From Acidobacteriaceae bacterium (GTDB lineage Bacteria > Acidobacteriota > Terriglobia > Terriglobales > Acidobacteriaceae), in the NCBI GenBank assembly GCA_003140075.1, contig PLIO01000214.1, positions 1 through 64,000 on the forward strand: a stretch of DNA of 64,000 bases, read 5' to 3'. The notes under the pieces are model-generated. The model was not told where the DNA came from. It was given only the letters and a program-made list of their open reading frames with translations, and made no database searches. Shown here one piece after another: positions 1 through 8,761 of this stretch (positions are counted from its first letter, which is position 1; each line of letters begins with the position of its first letter). Both the position numbers and the translations under genes were made by a program.

Positions 1-31
1 CATTTTCTCGTTGCAACAACACGCGAGGCTG

Positions 32-2032
32 CTATTGCAAATGAAGATGCTGAAGCATTTCGTTGAACCGTGGTTCCGAGCGGAGGCTTGCCCAGAGCGG
101 GTCGACCTTCAGGTAGATCAGAGCGATCTCAGCCTCCCGGCCGCATGTATCCAGTGCGGTTAGCGCGGGCGCTGATCGGCCAAGTGCGGCATTGGCCTGC
201 GCCCTCATGCAGGAAGTCACTCGAGGGCTCTCGTAATCAGCGAGCTGGCGCGACCCCCCGGGCTTGGCGGTCTCTTCCATCACCGTCCGGAAGCCTCCTT
301 GCGCATAGAGCTGCTGCAGGTATTCAGCCTGGCGCGGAAAGCCCGCTAGCCGCGAATCCTCTACGATTTCCTTGAGCCAAAGGTCGTGTTGGCCGGTTTG
401 CCGATAGTATTGCGCCAGGTAAAAATGGACAGGCACGAAGTTGGGGTTCGCGACCACAACCTTTTGGTAGGTCTCAAATGCCAGATCATAGCGACCGGCC
501 AGATAATAAGCGAATCCAGCGTCGGCGTTGATGATGACCGAGAGCGGATCCAGTTCCTGGGCGCGTCGCAGTTCCGCGATGGCTTCTTCGTGGCGCCCCT
601 CAGGACCGAGCAACAAATTGCCGTACCAGTGGTGAGCCTGCGCGAAGTTAGGATCCAGTTCGATAGCCCGGTGAAACTCCTTCTCGGCCCCCTGCCAGTC
701 CCAATCATGCAGGATACTAACGGCGGCAAGAGAAGTGTGGGCCTCGGCCAGCGTGGGGTCGAGTTGCAGAGCTCTTTCGGCCGCCGCTTTGGCCTCGTTT
801 ATCTTCGCGGGGTCTTCTCCGTAAAGGACTAGCAGGGTATGGCAGTCGGCTAAGCCGGAATAGGCCAGCGCAAAGTTTGGATCTTTTCCAAGCGCCTGGT
901 TAAAGTAGTCGATGGCCTTTTTAAACCCTTCTATATTTCGCTGATTCCACGCGTAACGCCCGCGCAAATAGAGGTCGAAGGCTTCCGGGTCCACGCTGCG
1001 CGCCATCCGCAAGCGGCCGCTTTCCTCGGCGGTTAAGTTCAGCTTCACCTGGTCGGTAATTGCTTCAGCCACGCGCGCTTGCAGAGAAAGCACATCCTTC
1101 AAGTCGCCGTCATAGGCCTCCGCCCAAATGTGGCGATCGGTAGCCGTCCGGATCAACTGTGCCGTGATCCGTACCCGATCGCCTGAACGCAGCACCGAGC
1201 CTTCCACCACGGCGTCCACTCCCAAGTCGCGGCCAATCTGCGGCAGCGGAGTGCGGGTGCCTTTATATTGCATGATCGAAGTCTTTGAAACGACCTTGAG
1301 CTCGCGAATCTGCGCCAGATCGGTGATGAGCTCGTCGGTCATCCCGTCGACGAAATACTCCTGGCTTGGGTCGTTGGAAAGATTTTGCAACGGTAGGACG
1401 GCGACGGAGCGAACGGGACCGCGCCCCGCTTCGCCGATTAGCTTCTGCCTCCAACTTGCCCCTTCGACCAAAGCCGCCACGGCGATCATTGCCAGCCCGC
1501 CCGCCAGTCCCTGAATCCAACGGCGTCCCGTGGCTAAGCGGGGAGTTCTGGTCTCGCGGCCATTTGCGTTCTCGCCCGCGGTTGGATGCAAGTCGTCTTC
1601 CGCCGCCGAGACTAACGCGGGCCCGACGTGATTGCTCGAAGACGGAGACGGTGCACTGGAGCTTGGGACTCCGTTCCGTCCGGCGCCATTTCCATCCCGG
1701 CTCTCGATTGCGCGCACGCCGGCGACGAAGCGATAGCCGCGTTTGGGAACGGTCTCAATGTAGCGGCTGCCGTCTTCGCCATCCCGCAGCGCTTTGCGCA
1801 GCAGGTAGACTACCTGGCTGAGATTGTTTTCCTCGACCACCGTATCCCGCCAAACGGTTCGCATCAGCACTTCTTTTTCCAGCAGGCGCCCATTGTTTTC
1901 AACCAACGCCAGCAAAGTGTCGAAAGCCCGGGGCGGGAGCTCCATGCGCGCCGCTCCGTGGCGAAGCAAACGCTCGCCAGGGTCCAGCACGAACGGACCG
2001 AACTCGTACAAGCGCTTGATTTCCTTATCCAT
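32..2032 (-). CDS. Winged-helix transcriptional regulator with TolB-like and TPR domains (CadC/ToxR type)
   Basis: A 666-residue protein. Residues about 10-105 form an OmpR/CadC-type winged helix (RLLRHGAARMELPPRAFDTL, then NNLSQVVYLLRKAL and ETVPKRGYRFVAGV). A Pro/Ser-rich linker follows, then one membrane segment near residues 172-190 (GLAGGLAMIAVAALV). Residues about 205-330 form a TolB/FlgO-like domain (SVAVLPLQNLSNDP, FVDGMTDELITDLA), and TPR repeats run to the C terminus. The architecture is common in Acidobacteriota: cytoplasmic DNA binding joined to a periplasmic sensor, acting without phosphorelay. The inducing signal cannot be read from the sequence. The gene is transcribed away from the glycoside hydrolase-like gene across a 0.9-kb gap, so regulation of that neighbour is possible but unproven. 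Confidence 0.9.
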   Translation of the reverse strand: MDKEIKRLYEFGPFVLDPGERLLRHGAARMELPPRAFDTLLALVENNGRLLEKEVLMRTVWRDTVVEENNLSQVVYLLRKALRDGEDGSRYIETVPKRGYRFVAGVRAIESRDGNGAGRNGVPSSSAPSPSSSNHVGPALVSAAEDDLHPTAGENANGRETRTPRLATGRRWIQGLAGGLAMIAVAALVEGASWRQKLIGEAGRGPVRSVAVLPLQNLSNDPSQEYFVDGMTDELITDLAQIRELKVVSKTSIMQYKGTRTPLPQIGRDLGVDAVVEGSVLRSGDRVRITAQLIRTATDRHIWAEAYDGDLKDVLSLQARVAEAITDQVKLNLTAEESGRLRMARSVDPEAFDLYLRGRYAWNQRNIEGFKKAIDYFNQALGKDPNFALAYSGLADCHTLLVLYGEDPAKINEAKAAAERALQLDPTLAEAHTSLAAVSILHDWDWQGAEKEFHRAIELDPNFAQAHHWYGNLLLGPEGRHEEAIAELRRAQELDPLSVIINADAGFAYYLAGRYDLAFETYQKVVVANPNFVPVHFYLAQYYRQTGQHDLWLKEIVEDSRLAGFPRQAEYLQQLYAQGGFRTVMEETAKPGGSRQLADYESPRVTSCMRAQANAALGRSAPALTALDTCGREAEIALIYLKVDPLWASLRSEPRFNEMLQHLHLQ

Positions 2033-2319
2033 TATCGCCCTGAGAAAATCTTCACAAAAAAATGAGACCCGCTAAGGACTTCCCCTCAGGCCCTGCGGCA
2101 CATTAGCAACTGCGCCATTTCAATTGGAGCCTGAGAGTCCGTTCGGCCAGAAGTTTATCCGAGTCTTGCGAAATCTCGGTAGGGCACGAACGTGGTGGTG
2201 GGGGCCACCTTTCTCCTAGGCATCCAAGGCGCTTCGTGTGCTTCGCAAGCACTGCACGTCTGGGTTAGCCGCTCATTTTTCGGCCGAGAACCTCCGGCCG
2301 GGTGGACAATCAGCTTCAC

Positions 2320-2432
2320 CGGGGGAGGATTCACAGCTTTCCAGCTTCGATCTCAGGGGGATACGGAGGAGAGGGCAAAACTGCTTCGTCAAACCTGAGA
2401 ACCTGAGCTGGGGAGCTTCGAATCCTCCCCCG
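2320..2432. repeat. Long imperfect inverted repeat in the 2033-2953 intergenic gap
   Basis: The ends are a perfect 13-bp inverted repeat: CGGGGGAGGATTC at 2320-2332 and GAATCCTCCCCCG at 2420-2432. The match continues inward imperfectly for about 36 bp per arm (AGCT..CCAGCT..TCTCAG against its complement). The loop is about 40 nt. It could be a MITE-like relic or a structured RNA hairpin. No convincing gene was seen in the rest of 2033-2953; short open frames there lack family features. The strong AAGGAG ribosome site of the next gene marks the end of the gap. Confidence 0.6.
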
Positions 2433-2953
2433 ATGCCGCTCTGTACACGGACTGGCCGTCGGGTCCACTCAAACCTCATCAAGACTAAGCCAAAACGCGG
2501 GCCGAAAGCCCGGTGAGAGCTTGCCCTGTTTTGCCGAAGCCTGAGCGAGGCCGAGGGGAAGCCGAAGCAAAACTACTCTCCTTCGGAAGGGCAGACAATA
2601 GTCGTAGTTGTGCAACGGTGTGCCAGCTCTCTCCCAATAGCGATTTCTGTATGGTCACTTACAAATAATTTTGAAGATTACAGGTAGACCTAAGCTTGAT
2701 TGCTGTCGGAACCAGCTAATGGGTTTGCGGAGCATACTGAGTTATTTCAGATAGAACACACTCAACGGAACGGAAAAAAAATCACAAATTCTAAGTAAAC
2801 CCACCGAAAAGCCGCTTGAACCGTCGCAAGAGTTCATAAGTGGCTGTCAGCGATTCCACCTATAACAATCTCTCGGAAGTGATCTCTCTAGCTCAGTTTT
2901 GGATCTGGCACCGACGATATGGTGAAGGCTGAAAATTGTAAGGAGAAAGTACA

Positions 2954-4507
2954 ATGAAATTTACACTCCCAGCTTTGATCGTGCTGGTTGCATTGAATCC
3001 TGCCAACCTGCGCTCACAAGTTACTCTAACCAGCCTGACAACCAACAATACATCCGCTTGTACGGCAGTCGGCGCGCCGGATGCCGGATGCTATGCGGCA
3101 TTTGCCGGATTGAGCGATCCTAACTTTACACCCGAGACTTATGAGCCAAAACCGCTGAACGTCAGCAAAGTACCGATCAGCACCCTGATGTATCCAAGCA
3201 GCAACACATTTCTGTTCGTCCATTTTCAGCCTTGGTTCTTTCAGAACAACCCAGACAAAATCGCGACCGGCTATACCTCCGATAATGCGAGCACTGTGAG
3301 TGCACAGATGACTGACATGATTTCCCGAGGATTCAAAGCGGTCGTCATCGACTGGTACGGACAGAACGGTGGGGACGATGGCAATACCGGATTCGACGAC
3401 AAGACCACCATGGCTATCAAATCGAATCTCGCTCCGAACTGCTCCGCGGCGCAGAATTGTCCCTTTTATTTTGCTCTGATGGAGGACAAGGGTGCTCTGG
3501 CGCTGAATGGCTGTTCCACGTCGAGTAGCACCACGGCGGCCTGTATCACGGCGCTGGAAACCGACCTGACTTACATGAAAAGTAACTATTTCGGCTCCAA
3601 TGCCTATGTGAAGCTGACAGCACCCCCGGGAAACAAAATATCGTCCGCTGGGCGGCCAGTAGTCTTTCTATTCTTGCTTCCGGCGTCGTCGTACAACTCA
3701 GCCACCACGGACTGGGATACGGTTTGGGCCACCGTCGTCCCATGGGCTGAAACGAACGCGGATAACCCGCTATTTTGGATTGAGAGCCAATTCACTCCCT
3801 ATGCCACCTATGGTTACCCAAACGCCGATGCGGTTGGTGCGTACGCCTGGCTAAACTGGAACAACAGCATCACGGATTATATCGGCAAGTACGATACCGG
3901 CGACCTTTATGGCTTTGATGCGCTGACCGGTTTCTACTACACCTCGTTTGATGATGGTTACTACAAGACTCAATCCGTGGCGGGTGTGGGTTACAAGGGT
4001 TTCGACGATTATGACAGCTGGGGATCAGTGCCGAATTACAATCACCCGGTAATTGCCCAGGATTGTGGTCAGACCTTTGTCCAGTCGTTTAGCTATGCCG
4101 GAAAATACTACAGCTCCACCGCCCAGCTTCCGTTCCTCGGAGTGGCGGTGTGGAACGACTACGATGAGGGCAGCGAGATCGAAACCGGGATCGACAATTG
4201 CGTGAGCAGCTTTACCGAAACCGTTGCGGGCAGCACCTTGGACTGGGACATTGCGTTCGACTGCTACAACACCGAAAACTGCGGCAGCGAGACCACAGTC
4301 TATAACTATGTTATCTACTACACGACGAATGGCACGGAACTGTACGAAGCAGGAACTGTGGCCAGCGGAACGCACACCACGAATCTTTGCACATTGGACA
4401 AGAGCATACCGAGCGGAGCCACGATCTACGTTCAGGCGCAAGGTCAGCCTTCCATCTTCAACCATCTAGTTTCCAACCCGCAAACCTACACCAACAGCTG
4501 TGGCTGA
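2954..4507 (+). CDS. Secreted GH71/GH99-like TIM-barrel protein
   Basis: A 517-residue exported protein with an N-terminal signal peptide (MKFTLPALIVLVALNPA). AAGGAG lies 8 nt before the ATG and fixes the start. Sequence signs of a GH99/GH71-like (WbsX-like) fold are FVHFQPWF early in the barrel, GFKAVVIDWYG near residue 130, and WNDYDEGSEIE near residue 395; the last resembles the WNEWxEGxxIE motif of those families. The C-terminal 100 residues look like a beta-sandwich domain. Substrate is unknown; endo-acting polysaccharide cleavage is inference. Several Cys pairs fit an extracytoplasmic location. It is a single-gene unit followed by a hairpin terminator. Confidence 0.6.
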   Translation: MKFTLPALIVLVALNPANLRSQVTLTSLTTNNTSACTAVGAPDAGCYAAFAGLSDPNFTPETYEPKPLNVSKVPISTLMYPSSNTFLFVHFQPWFFQNNPDKIATGYTSDNASTVSAQMTDMISRGFKAVVIDWYGQNGGDDGNTGFDDKTTMAIKSNLAPNCSAAQNCPFYFALMEDKGALALNGCSTSSSTTAACITALETDLTYMKSNYFGSNAYVKLTAPPGNKISSAGRPVVFLFLLPASSYNSATTDWDTVWATVVPWAETNADNPLFWIESQFTPYATYGYPNADAVGAYAWLNWNNSITDYIGKYDTGDLYGFDALTGFYYTSFDDGYYKTQSVAGVGYKGFDDYDSWGSVPNYNHPVIAQDCGQTFVQSFSYAGKYYSSTAQLPFLGVAVWNDYDEGSEIETGIDNCVSSFTETVAGSTLDWDIAFDCYNTENCGSETTVYNYVIYYTTNGTELYEAGTVASGTHTTNLCTLDKSIPSGATIYVQAQGQPSIFNHLVSNPQTYTNSCG

Positions 4508-4526
4508 ATTGGGTTTCTATCCCGGA

Positions 4527-4550
4527 GGGCGGCGAAGCAATTCGCCGCCC
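4527..4550 (+). terminator. Hairpin downstream of the GH-like gene
   Basis: Perfect 10-bp stem GGGCGGCGAA/TTCGCCGCCC with a GCAA tetraloop, 20 bp after the stop codon. There is no T tract, so intrinsic termination is only probable. Confidence 0.5.
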
Positions 4551-4597
4551 CACACTACGCATCTGAAACAATTTGCAAGCCGCGAAAAATCAAAGCC

Positions 4598-4629
4598 TTT
4601 AGGCTCGGGGGGCGACACCGAGACCTAAA
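4598..4629 (-). terminator. Likely terminator of the 4635-5363 gene
   Basis: Inverted repeat TTTAGG-c-TCGG / CCGA-ga-CCTAAA just past the minus-strand stop. On the minus strand it is followed by GGCTTTGATTTTT, a usable T-rich tail. Confidence 0.5.
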
Positions 4630-4634
4630 CTCTC

Positions 4635-5363
4635 CTATCTATTATCTATCCACTCCGCCAGCCGGCAGCCATCTTCTTCCAGCAGGAATGTTCCCGCACC
4701 AAAGCACTCGCCGAAGATGCGATGCGACTCCTCATCTCGCGCGGCGCGTGAAATCCATTGCTTCCCCACCTGATATTGCGCGGCGGTGAACCATTTCTGC
4801 GGCAGCACTTCGACCAGTCCCGCCTGCAGATAGAGAACGAAGAGCGCGAATGCCGGATCGTCATTCGACATCGCTTTGTAGCTGGTGGGCACGATCAGCT
4901 CATCCACCGCCGCCATTTCCGGCGGCGCCTCGATCTTGTGCATGCCCGGCCCCAGCGTGAGCGGCACCTCAAAGTCCGCGACCGGCGGGGTCTTCGCATA
5001 GATGCGGTCGGAAGACTGCTTGAACCATCCTGCAATCTCAGCGAGATCAAATGCCTGGAGCAGATCCGGATCGAAGCAGGCCAAACGAATGTTGCGACCC
5101 TCGGGGCACCACACGCCGAGGTATTGCGGCGACGCCACAAACGGCCGGCAGTAAGTGTTCAGCGCCAGGCGCGGCTTATCCGGTTCCCGCTCCAGCGCCA
5201 GCGTGACTACATATCCAACCGGCCCCTGCTCGCCGTGATGAGTCCAAACATAGCGCTGCCCAGCCGCAGACCGGAACGCCGGAAAAGTTTTCCAGTACCA
5301 CGGTGCAGGACCAACGGTGCGCTCCAGTTGCTGCCGGATGTTGATTAGATTCGGAGTTGGCAT
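4635..5363 (-). CDS. Conserved hypothetical protein, 242 aa
   Basis: A 242-residue soluble protein without signal peptide or membrane segment. I do not recognise a family. Notable stretches are TVGPAPWYWKTFPAF, HHGEQGPVGYVVTLALERE, GVWCPEGRNIRLACFDPDLL, and a C-terminal half rich in Trp, Glu and Asp (QKWFTAAQYQVGKQWISRAA). Composition and codon use match neighbouring genes, so it is probably real. It lies upstream of its own terminator-like hairpin and downstream of the mutase B12 subunit, separated from it by an inverted repeat. Confidence 0.6.
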   Translation of the reverse strand: MPTPNLINIRQQLERTVGPAPWYWKTFPAFRSAAGQRYVWTHHGEQGPVGYVVTLALEREPDKPRLALNTYCRPFVASPQYLGVWCPEGRNIRLACFDPDLLQAFDLAEIAGWFKQSSDRIYAKTPPVADFEVPLTLGPGMHKIEAPPEMAAVDELIVPTSYKAMSNDDPAFALFVLYLQAGLVEVLPQKWFTAAQYQVGKQWISRAARDEESHRIFGECFGAGTFLLEEDGCRLAEWIDNR

Positions 5364-5369
5364 TTAGAA

Positions 5370-5463
5370 GAATTGAGCGATTGGGCGATCGGGTCATCTG
5401 GCGATCGAAAATCTTGGCTGTCGTGGGCTCCTAAAAATCACCCGATCACTCGATAGCTCAATC
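5370..5463. repeat. Locus-specific inverted repeat built from GATTGGGC-like words
   Basis: The left arm (5370-5398) has near-tandem GCGATTGGGC / GCGATCGGG / GCGATCG words. The right arm (5439-5463) is its imperfect complement (CCGATCACTCGATAGCTCAA), about 20 of 24 positions pairing. The end of the right arm contains the TGA stop of the B12-subunit gene. It may be a transcription terminator or processing hairpin between two minus-strand genes. Confidence 0.6.
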
Positions 5464-5875
5464 ATCCGGGAACGCCTGCGCCCTTCACATTCTCGCGGAT
5501 GAACTTTACGATGTCATCCATTGCCGTGCCCGGCTGGAAGATGGCCGCCACGCCGCGCTTCTTGAGAGCGTCGATATCCTGGTCCGGAATAATCCCACCC
5601 ACTAACACCATGACATCATCCATCTTGTTTTGCTTGAGCAGATCCATCACGCGAGGCACGATGGCATTGTGTGCGCCCGACAGAATCGACAGCCCGATCA
5701 CCTGCACGTCTTCCTGCAGCGCAGCGCTGACAATCATCTCCGGCGTCTGCCGCAGCCCGGTGTAAATCACTTCCATGCCGGCATCGCGCAACGCCCGCGC
5801 AATCACCTTGGCGCCGCGGTCATGTCCGTCGAGCCCTGGCTTGGCCACCAGCACGCGAATCTTGAGATCGGCCAT
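5462..5875 (-). CDS. Methylmalonyl-CoA mutase, cobalamin-binding subunit
   Basis: A 137-residue stand-alone B12-binding domain. The DxHxxG-type motif is LDGHDRG at residues 15-21 ([20 protein letters not shown]), followed by [11 protein letters not shown] and [11 protein letters not shown], the usual base-off cobalamin pocket. This matches the small subunit of two-component acyl-CoA mutases. The partner catalytic subunit is on the same strand at 8762-10558, so the two probably form one enzyme converting methylmalonyl-CoA and succinyl-CoA. A related substrate such as isobutyryl-CoA cannot be excluded from sequence alone. Confidence 0.92.
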   Translation of the reverse strand: MADLKIRVLVAKPGLDGHDRGAKVIARALRDAGMEVIYTGLRQTPEMIVSAALQEDVQVIGLSILSGAHNAIVPRVMDLLKQNKMDDVMVLVGGIIPDQDIDALKKRGVAAIFQPGTAMDDIVKFIRENVKGAGVPG

Positions 5876-5938
5876 CGCTATTCATTTAACCACAGAGGGC
5901 GCAGCAGAGCAGAGACTTTGTTGTCTTGTGGCTTCAGA

Positions 5939-6616
5939 CTAAAGGATCTTCGTGTCCAGGCTCTGCCACAAGTACCAGCACGCCACGCTGCGGTAAGGCT
6001 GCCAACGTTTTGCGATCTTTTCCATCTGCTCCGGGCTGGGCAACTTGATCTTCCGCTTGCGGCCTTTCTTCGCCGCCGCAGCCTTCTTCGCTGCAGACAG
6101 CTTCTTCGCGGCCTTCGTCCGCTGCACGTCGAGATAGTGTTTGTACATCGCCATGCGTACTCCGAAATCGCCTGTTGGCAGCACATTCTCGCGCTTCAAC
6201 GTGAACATCAGAAACATCTGCGCCGTCCAGACCCCAATGCCTTTCACTTGCGTCAGGTGTTCGATTACTTCCATATCGGGCAACTCGGGCAGACGAGTGA
6301 AATCGAGCATTCCAGCCGCCGTCTTCGTCGCGAGATCTTTCAAGTATGCCGATTTCTGCTTCGACAGTCCCGCGCCGCGCATCTGTTCATCGCTGAGCTT
6401 GAGAATGCCCTCTGGTGCGAGTGGTTCGCCGGTGAGCGCGGCAAAGCGCTTGAAGATCGTCTCCGCGGCCTTGCCGTTCAGTTGCTGGTAGACGATCGCT
6501 TCGGCCAGGCTGTGAAACTCCGGCCGCCCAAACCGCATGCGGCACGGCCCAATGCGCTCGATGATGGCGCGCATTACCGGGTCGGATTTCTTGAGATGGT
6601 TGAGAGCTTTTCGCAT
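5939..6616 (-). CDS. DNA-3-methyladenine glycosylase II-like (AlkA/HhH-GPD)
   Basis: A 225-residue HhH-GPD base-excision glycosylase. It shows EAIVYQQLNGKAAETIFKRF, the helix-hairpin-helix LTQVKGIGVWTAQMFLMF, and catalytic Asp in LPTGDFGVRMAM. The C-terminal WQPYRSVACWYLWQSL matches the AlkA signature. It would remove alkylated purines from DNA. An unusual Lys/Ala-rich segment of about 35 residues (AAKKLSAAKKAAAAKKGRKR) lies between the catalytic Asp region and the final helix. It may add non-specific DNA affinity. The cytoplasmic enzyme lies between the two mutase genes. Confidence 0.92.
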   Translation of the reverse strand: MRKALNHLKKSDPVMRAIIERIGPCRMRFGRPEFHSLAEAIVYQQLNGKAAETIFKRFAALTGEPLAPEGILKLSDEQMRGAGLSKQKSAYLKDLATKTAAGMLDFTRLPELPDMEVIEHLTQVKGIGVWTAQMFLMFTLKRENVLPTGDFGVRMAMYKHYLDVQRTKAAKKLSAAKKAAAAKKGRKRKIKLPSPEQMEKIAKRWQPYRSVACWYLWQSLDTKIL

Positions 6617-6683
6617 GGGTATATATCTTTACCACAAAAACAGCTCTGAGGCGAATGAAAATCGAAGATAAGGTCTCAGGCAT

Positions 6684-7922
6684 CTATCGCACCGCTGCCA
6701 ATGCCAGACCCGCCAGTCCTCCGCTCAACACCACCCAGGCAGGGTTGATCTTCCACTTCCACAACACGGCCAGCGCCGATAAGGCAATGACCCACATCGG
6801 CCAGCCACGCAGCGCATCACCGGCTAGTTTCACCGTTACGCCTGCCATGAGTGCGACGGCGCACACGTTTACGGAGTCGAGAAATGCCGCCACCCATGCG
6901 GACCGGCGAAGTCTGGGTAAGATGGGCCCCAGCGCCGCCACGTACAGAAACGACGGCAGAAAAATCGCAACCCCAGCGCCCCACCCGCCGCCGAGGAGAT
7001 ACCCGATGAAGGTTGCGGTCGAAAGCACTGGTCCAGGCGTGAACTGGCCGATCGCGATCGCATCCAGCACTTGCTGTTGTGTGAGCCAATGATGATCGCG
7101 GACTAGTCCCTGCTCGACGAACGCGAAGAGTACATATCCGCCGCCATAAAGAACCGCGCCTACTTTGAGGAAGAACCAGCCGAGACGCGCCAACGGCACT
7201 CGATTTGTTATGGGCCCGTTAGCGGCCGCCAGCATCGCACCCGGCAGTAGGCCGCCGAGAAGACCTGGCAGCAGGAAGGACTTCTTCGAAAGAATCAGTC
7301 CCGCAGAAAGGCTAGTTCTGTCGGATGGACCTCCGTGCTGAAGGACGCGTGCTCGCTTCGCGACCATGCCGGCCAGGCTGCCGCCCGCCAGGATCAGGAG
7401 TGGACTCAGCTTGGCAAGAAACATAGCGAACGCCGCCACTCCCAGCAAGCCCAGCCACACATCGTGAACTGCGGTCTTTCCCAGTCGCCACACCGCGATT
7501 GCAATCACCGCGATCACTGCCGGCTTCACGCCTGCCAGCAGAGACTCGGCCAGCGGCATCGTGCCGAAACGAACATAGGCCCAAGCCACTGCCGCCGTGA
7601 TAAGCGCCGCCGGCAGGATGAAGCTTGCTCCAGCCACCACCAGCCCCGCCCATCCGGCGCGCGCGAAGCCGACGTTGATCGCCATCTCCGTGGAGTTCGG
7701 TCCTGGGATAAGATTGGTCAGGCCCAGCATGTCGAGATACTGTTGCTGCGTCACCCATTGCCGCTTGTCCACGACTTCATCTTGCATTAGGCCGATAGCC
7801 GCCGCCGGACCGCCAAAGCTGATCGCTCCCAGCTTGAGGAACAGCACGGCCAAGGCGCGCAAGCGCTCGCTGAGCGGGCTTTCGATGCCGATGGAGGCAG
7901 TGGCTCGATTCGGTTGGGTCAA
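6684..7922 (-). CDS. chrA: Chromate transporter, CHR family (ChrA)
   Basis: A two-repeat CHR-family membrane protein of about 412 residues. Each half has the family signature: FLKLGAISFGGPAAAIGLMQDEVV with LIPGPNSTEMAINVG in the first, and FLKVGAVLYGGGYVLFAFVEQGLV with FTPGPVLSTATFIGYL in the second. About 10-12 membrane segments are apparent. It would export chromate using the proton gradient. The open frame extends to 8027 and into the next gene; no ATG precedes the first motif, so I chose an in-frame TTG at 7922. A TACAAT-like box just upstream makes this plausible, but the start is uncertain. Confidence 0.88.
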   Translation of the reverse strand: MTQPNRATASIGIESPLSERLRALAVLFLKLGAISFGGPAAAIGLMQDEVVDKRQWVTQQQYLDMLGLTNLIPGPNSTEMAINVGFARAGWAGLVVAGASFILPAALITAAVAWAYVRFGTMPLAESLLAGVKPAVIAVIAIAVWRLGKTAVHDVWLGLLGVAAFAMFLAKLSPLLILAGGSLAGMVAKRARVLQHGGPSDRTSLSAGLILSKKSFLLPGLLGGLLPGAMLAAANGPITNRVPLARLGWFFLKVGAVLYGGGYVLFAFVEQGLVRDHHWLTQQQVLDAIAIGQFTPGPVLSTATFIGYLLGGGWGAGVAIFLPSFLYVAALGPILPRLRRSAWVAAFLDSVNVCAVALMAGVTVKLAGDALRGWPMWVIALSALAVLWKWKINPAWVVLSGGLAGLALAAVR

Positions 7923-7980
7923 GCTAAAGATTGTAGCGTGGTCCTGCAGATGCGTCCTACTCGCATCTATGCCTCGAGTG

Positions 7981-8565
7981 CTACGAGGATTGCCCCTTTG
8001 CCTTGGCCGCTGGAAGCTGGAATCCAATGCGGATGCGCGGCGTTGCCTTGGGGGTCATAAGCCCCTTGATGGCTGCGATGAGCTCCAGAAGCACCGAATC
8101 GTTAGTGTCCAGCCGATTTTCGAGTTCGTCGATCTTGCTGGCGAGACGCCGGTTCGTTGCCAGCATCTCCCGCAGGCGCACAAAAGCGCGCACCACAAAA
8201 ACGCTCATCTGAACGGCCCGCTCCGAATTGAGCACGGTTGCAGCCATGATCGCTCCGTGCTCGGTGAACGCATACGGCGTATATCGGCGCCCACCGCGGC
8301 TTTTCTTTGAGGTCGCAATTTGCGACCTCAAAGCTGCGTGCTCTTTTTCTGTTAGCTGAAACATGAAATCGGAAGGGAAGCGCTCCTGATTGCGTTTCAC
8401 TTGCTCGTTGAGACGTTTCACCGGCACGCCGTAAAGCTTAGCAATATCAGCGTCCAGAATGACTCTGTGATGGCGAACAAACAGGATGCGCGATTCCACG
8501 GCAACAGTCGGGGTCCCAGCGCGTTTCGGCATCGTGAGTAAGATCGCTTTTTTTCGTTTTTTCAT
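7981..8565 (-). CDS. ORF6N (KilA-N-like) domain DNA-binding protein
   Basis: About 194 residues. The N-terminal ORF6N domain is clear: VESRILFVRHHRVILDADIA, then LYGVPVKRLNEQVKRNQERF and PSDFMFQLTEKE, then YTPYAFTEHGAIMAATVLNS. A coiled-coil segment follows (LATNRRLASKIDELENRL). ORF6N domains occur in phage antirepressors and as single chromosomal genes of unclear role. The ATG at 8565 (MKKRKK) is preferred over a TTG nine codons upstream. A prophage origin is possible, but no other phage genes are nearby. Confidence 0.88.
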   Translation of the reverse strand: MKKRKKAILLTMPKRAGTPTVAVESRILFVRHHRVILDADIAKLYGVPVKRLNEQVKRNQERFPSDFMFQLTEKEHAALRSQIATSKKSRGGRRYTPYAFTEHGAIMAATVLNSERAVQMSVFVVRAFVRLREMLATNRRLASKIDELENRLDTNDSVLLELIAAIKGLMTPKATPRIRIGFQLPAAKAKGQSS

Positions 8566-8761
8566 GTTGACGTCTCGAATCTGTAACCTCAATCATAGTC
8601 TCGGAGGGGGAGGGACTTTCGTCGAAGATCATGCAAATTGCATCAACTTCCCGTTTTGGTTTGATTCGTCTGTCACGGCAAAGACGGCGAGCGAGAAGGC
8701 ACCCGCGACGTGCGCGATCGATACATCTGCGTTTTGTTGAGCAAGGGTGAGTGCGCCTTCG

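Noticed and set aside
2411-2431. tRNA T-arm-like sequence (GGGGAGCTTCGAATCCTCCC)
   Set aside because: No acceptor, D or anticodon arms fit, and the segment is explained as one arm of the 2320-2432 inverted repeat.
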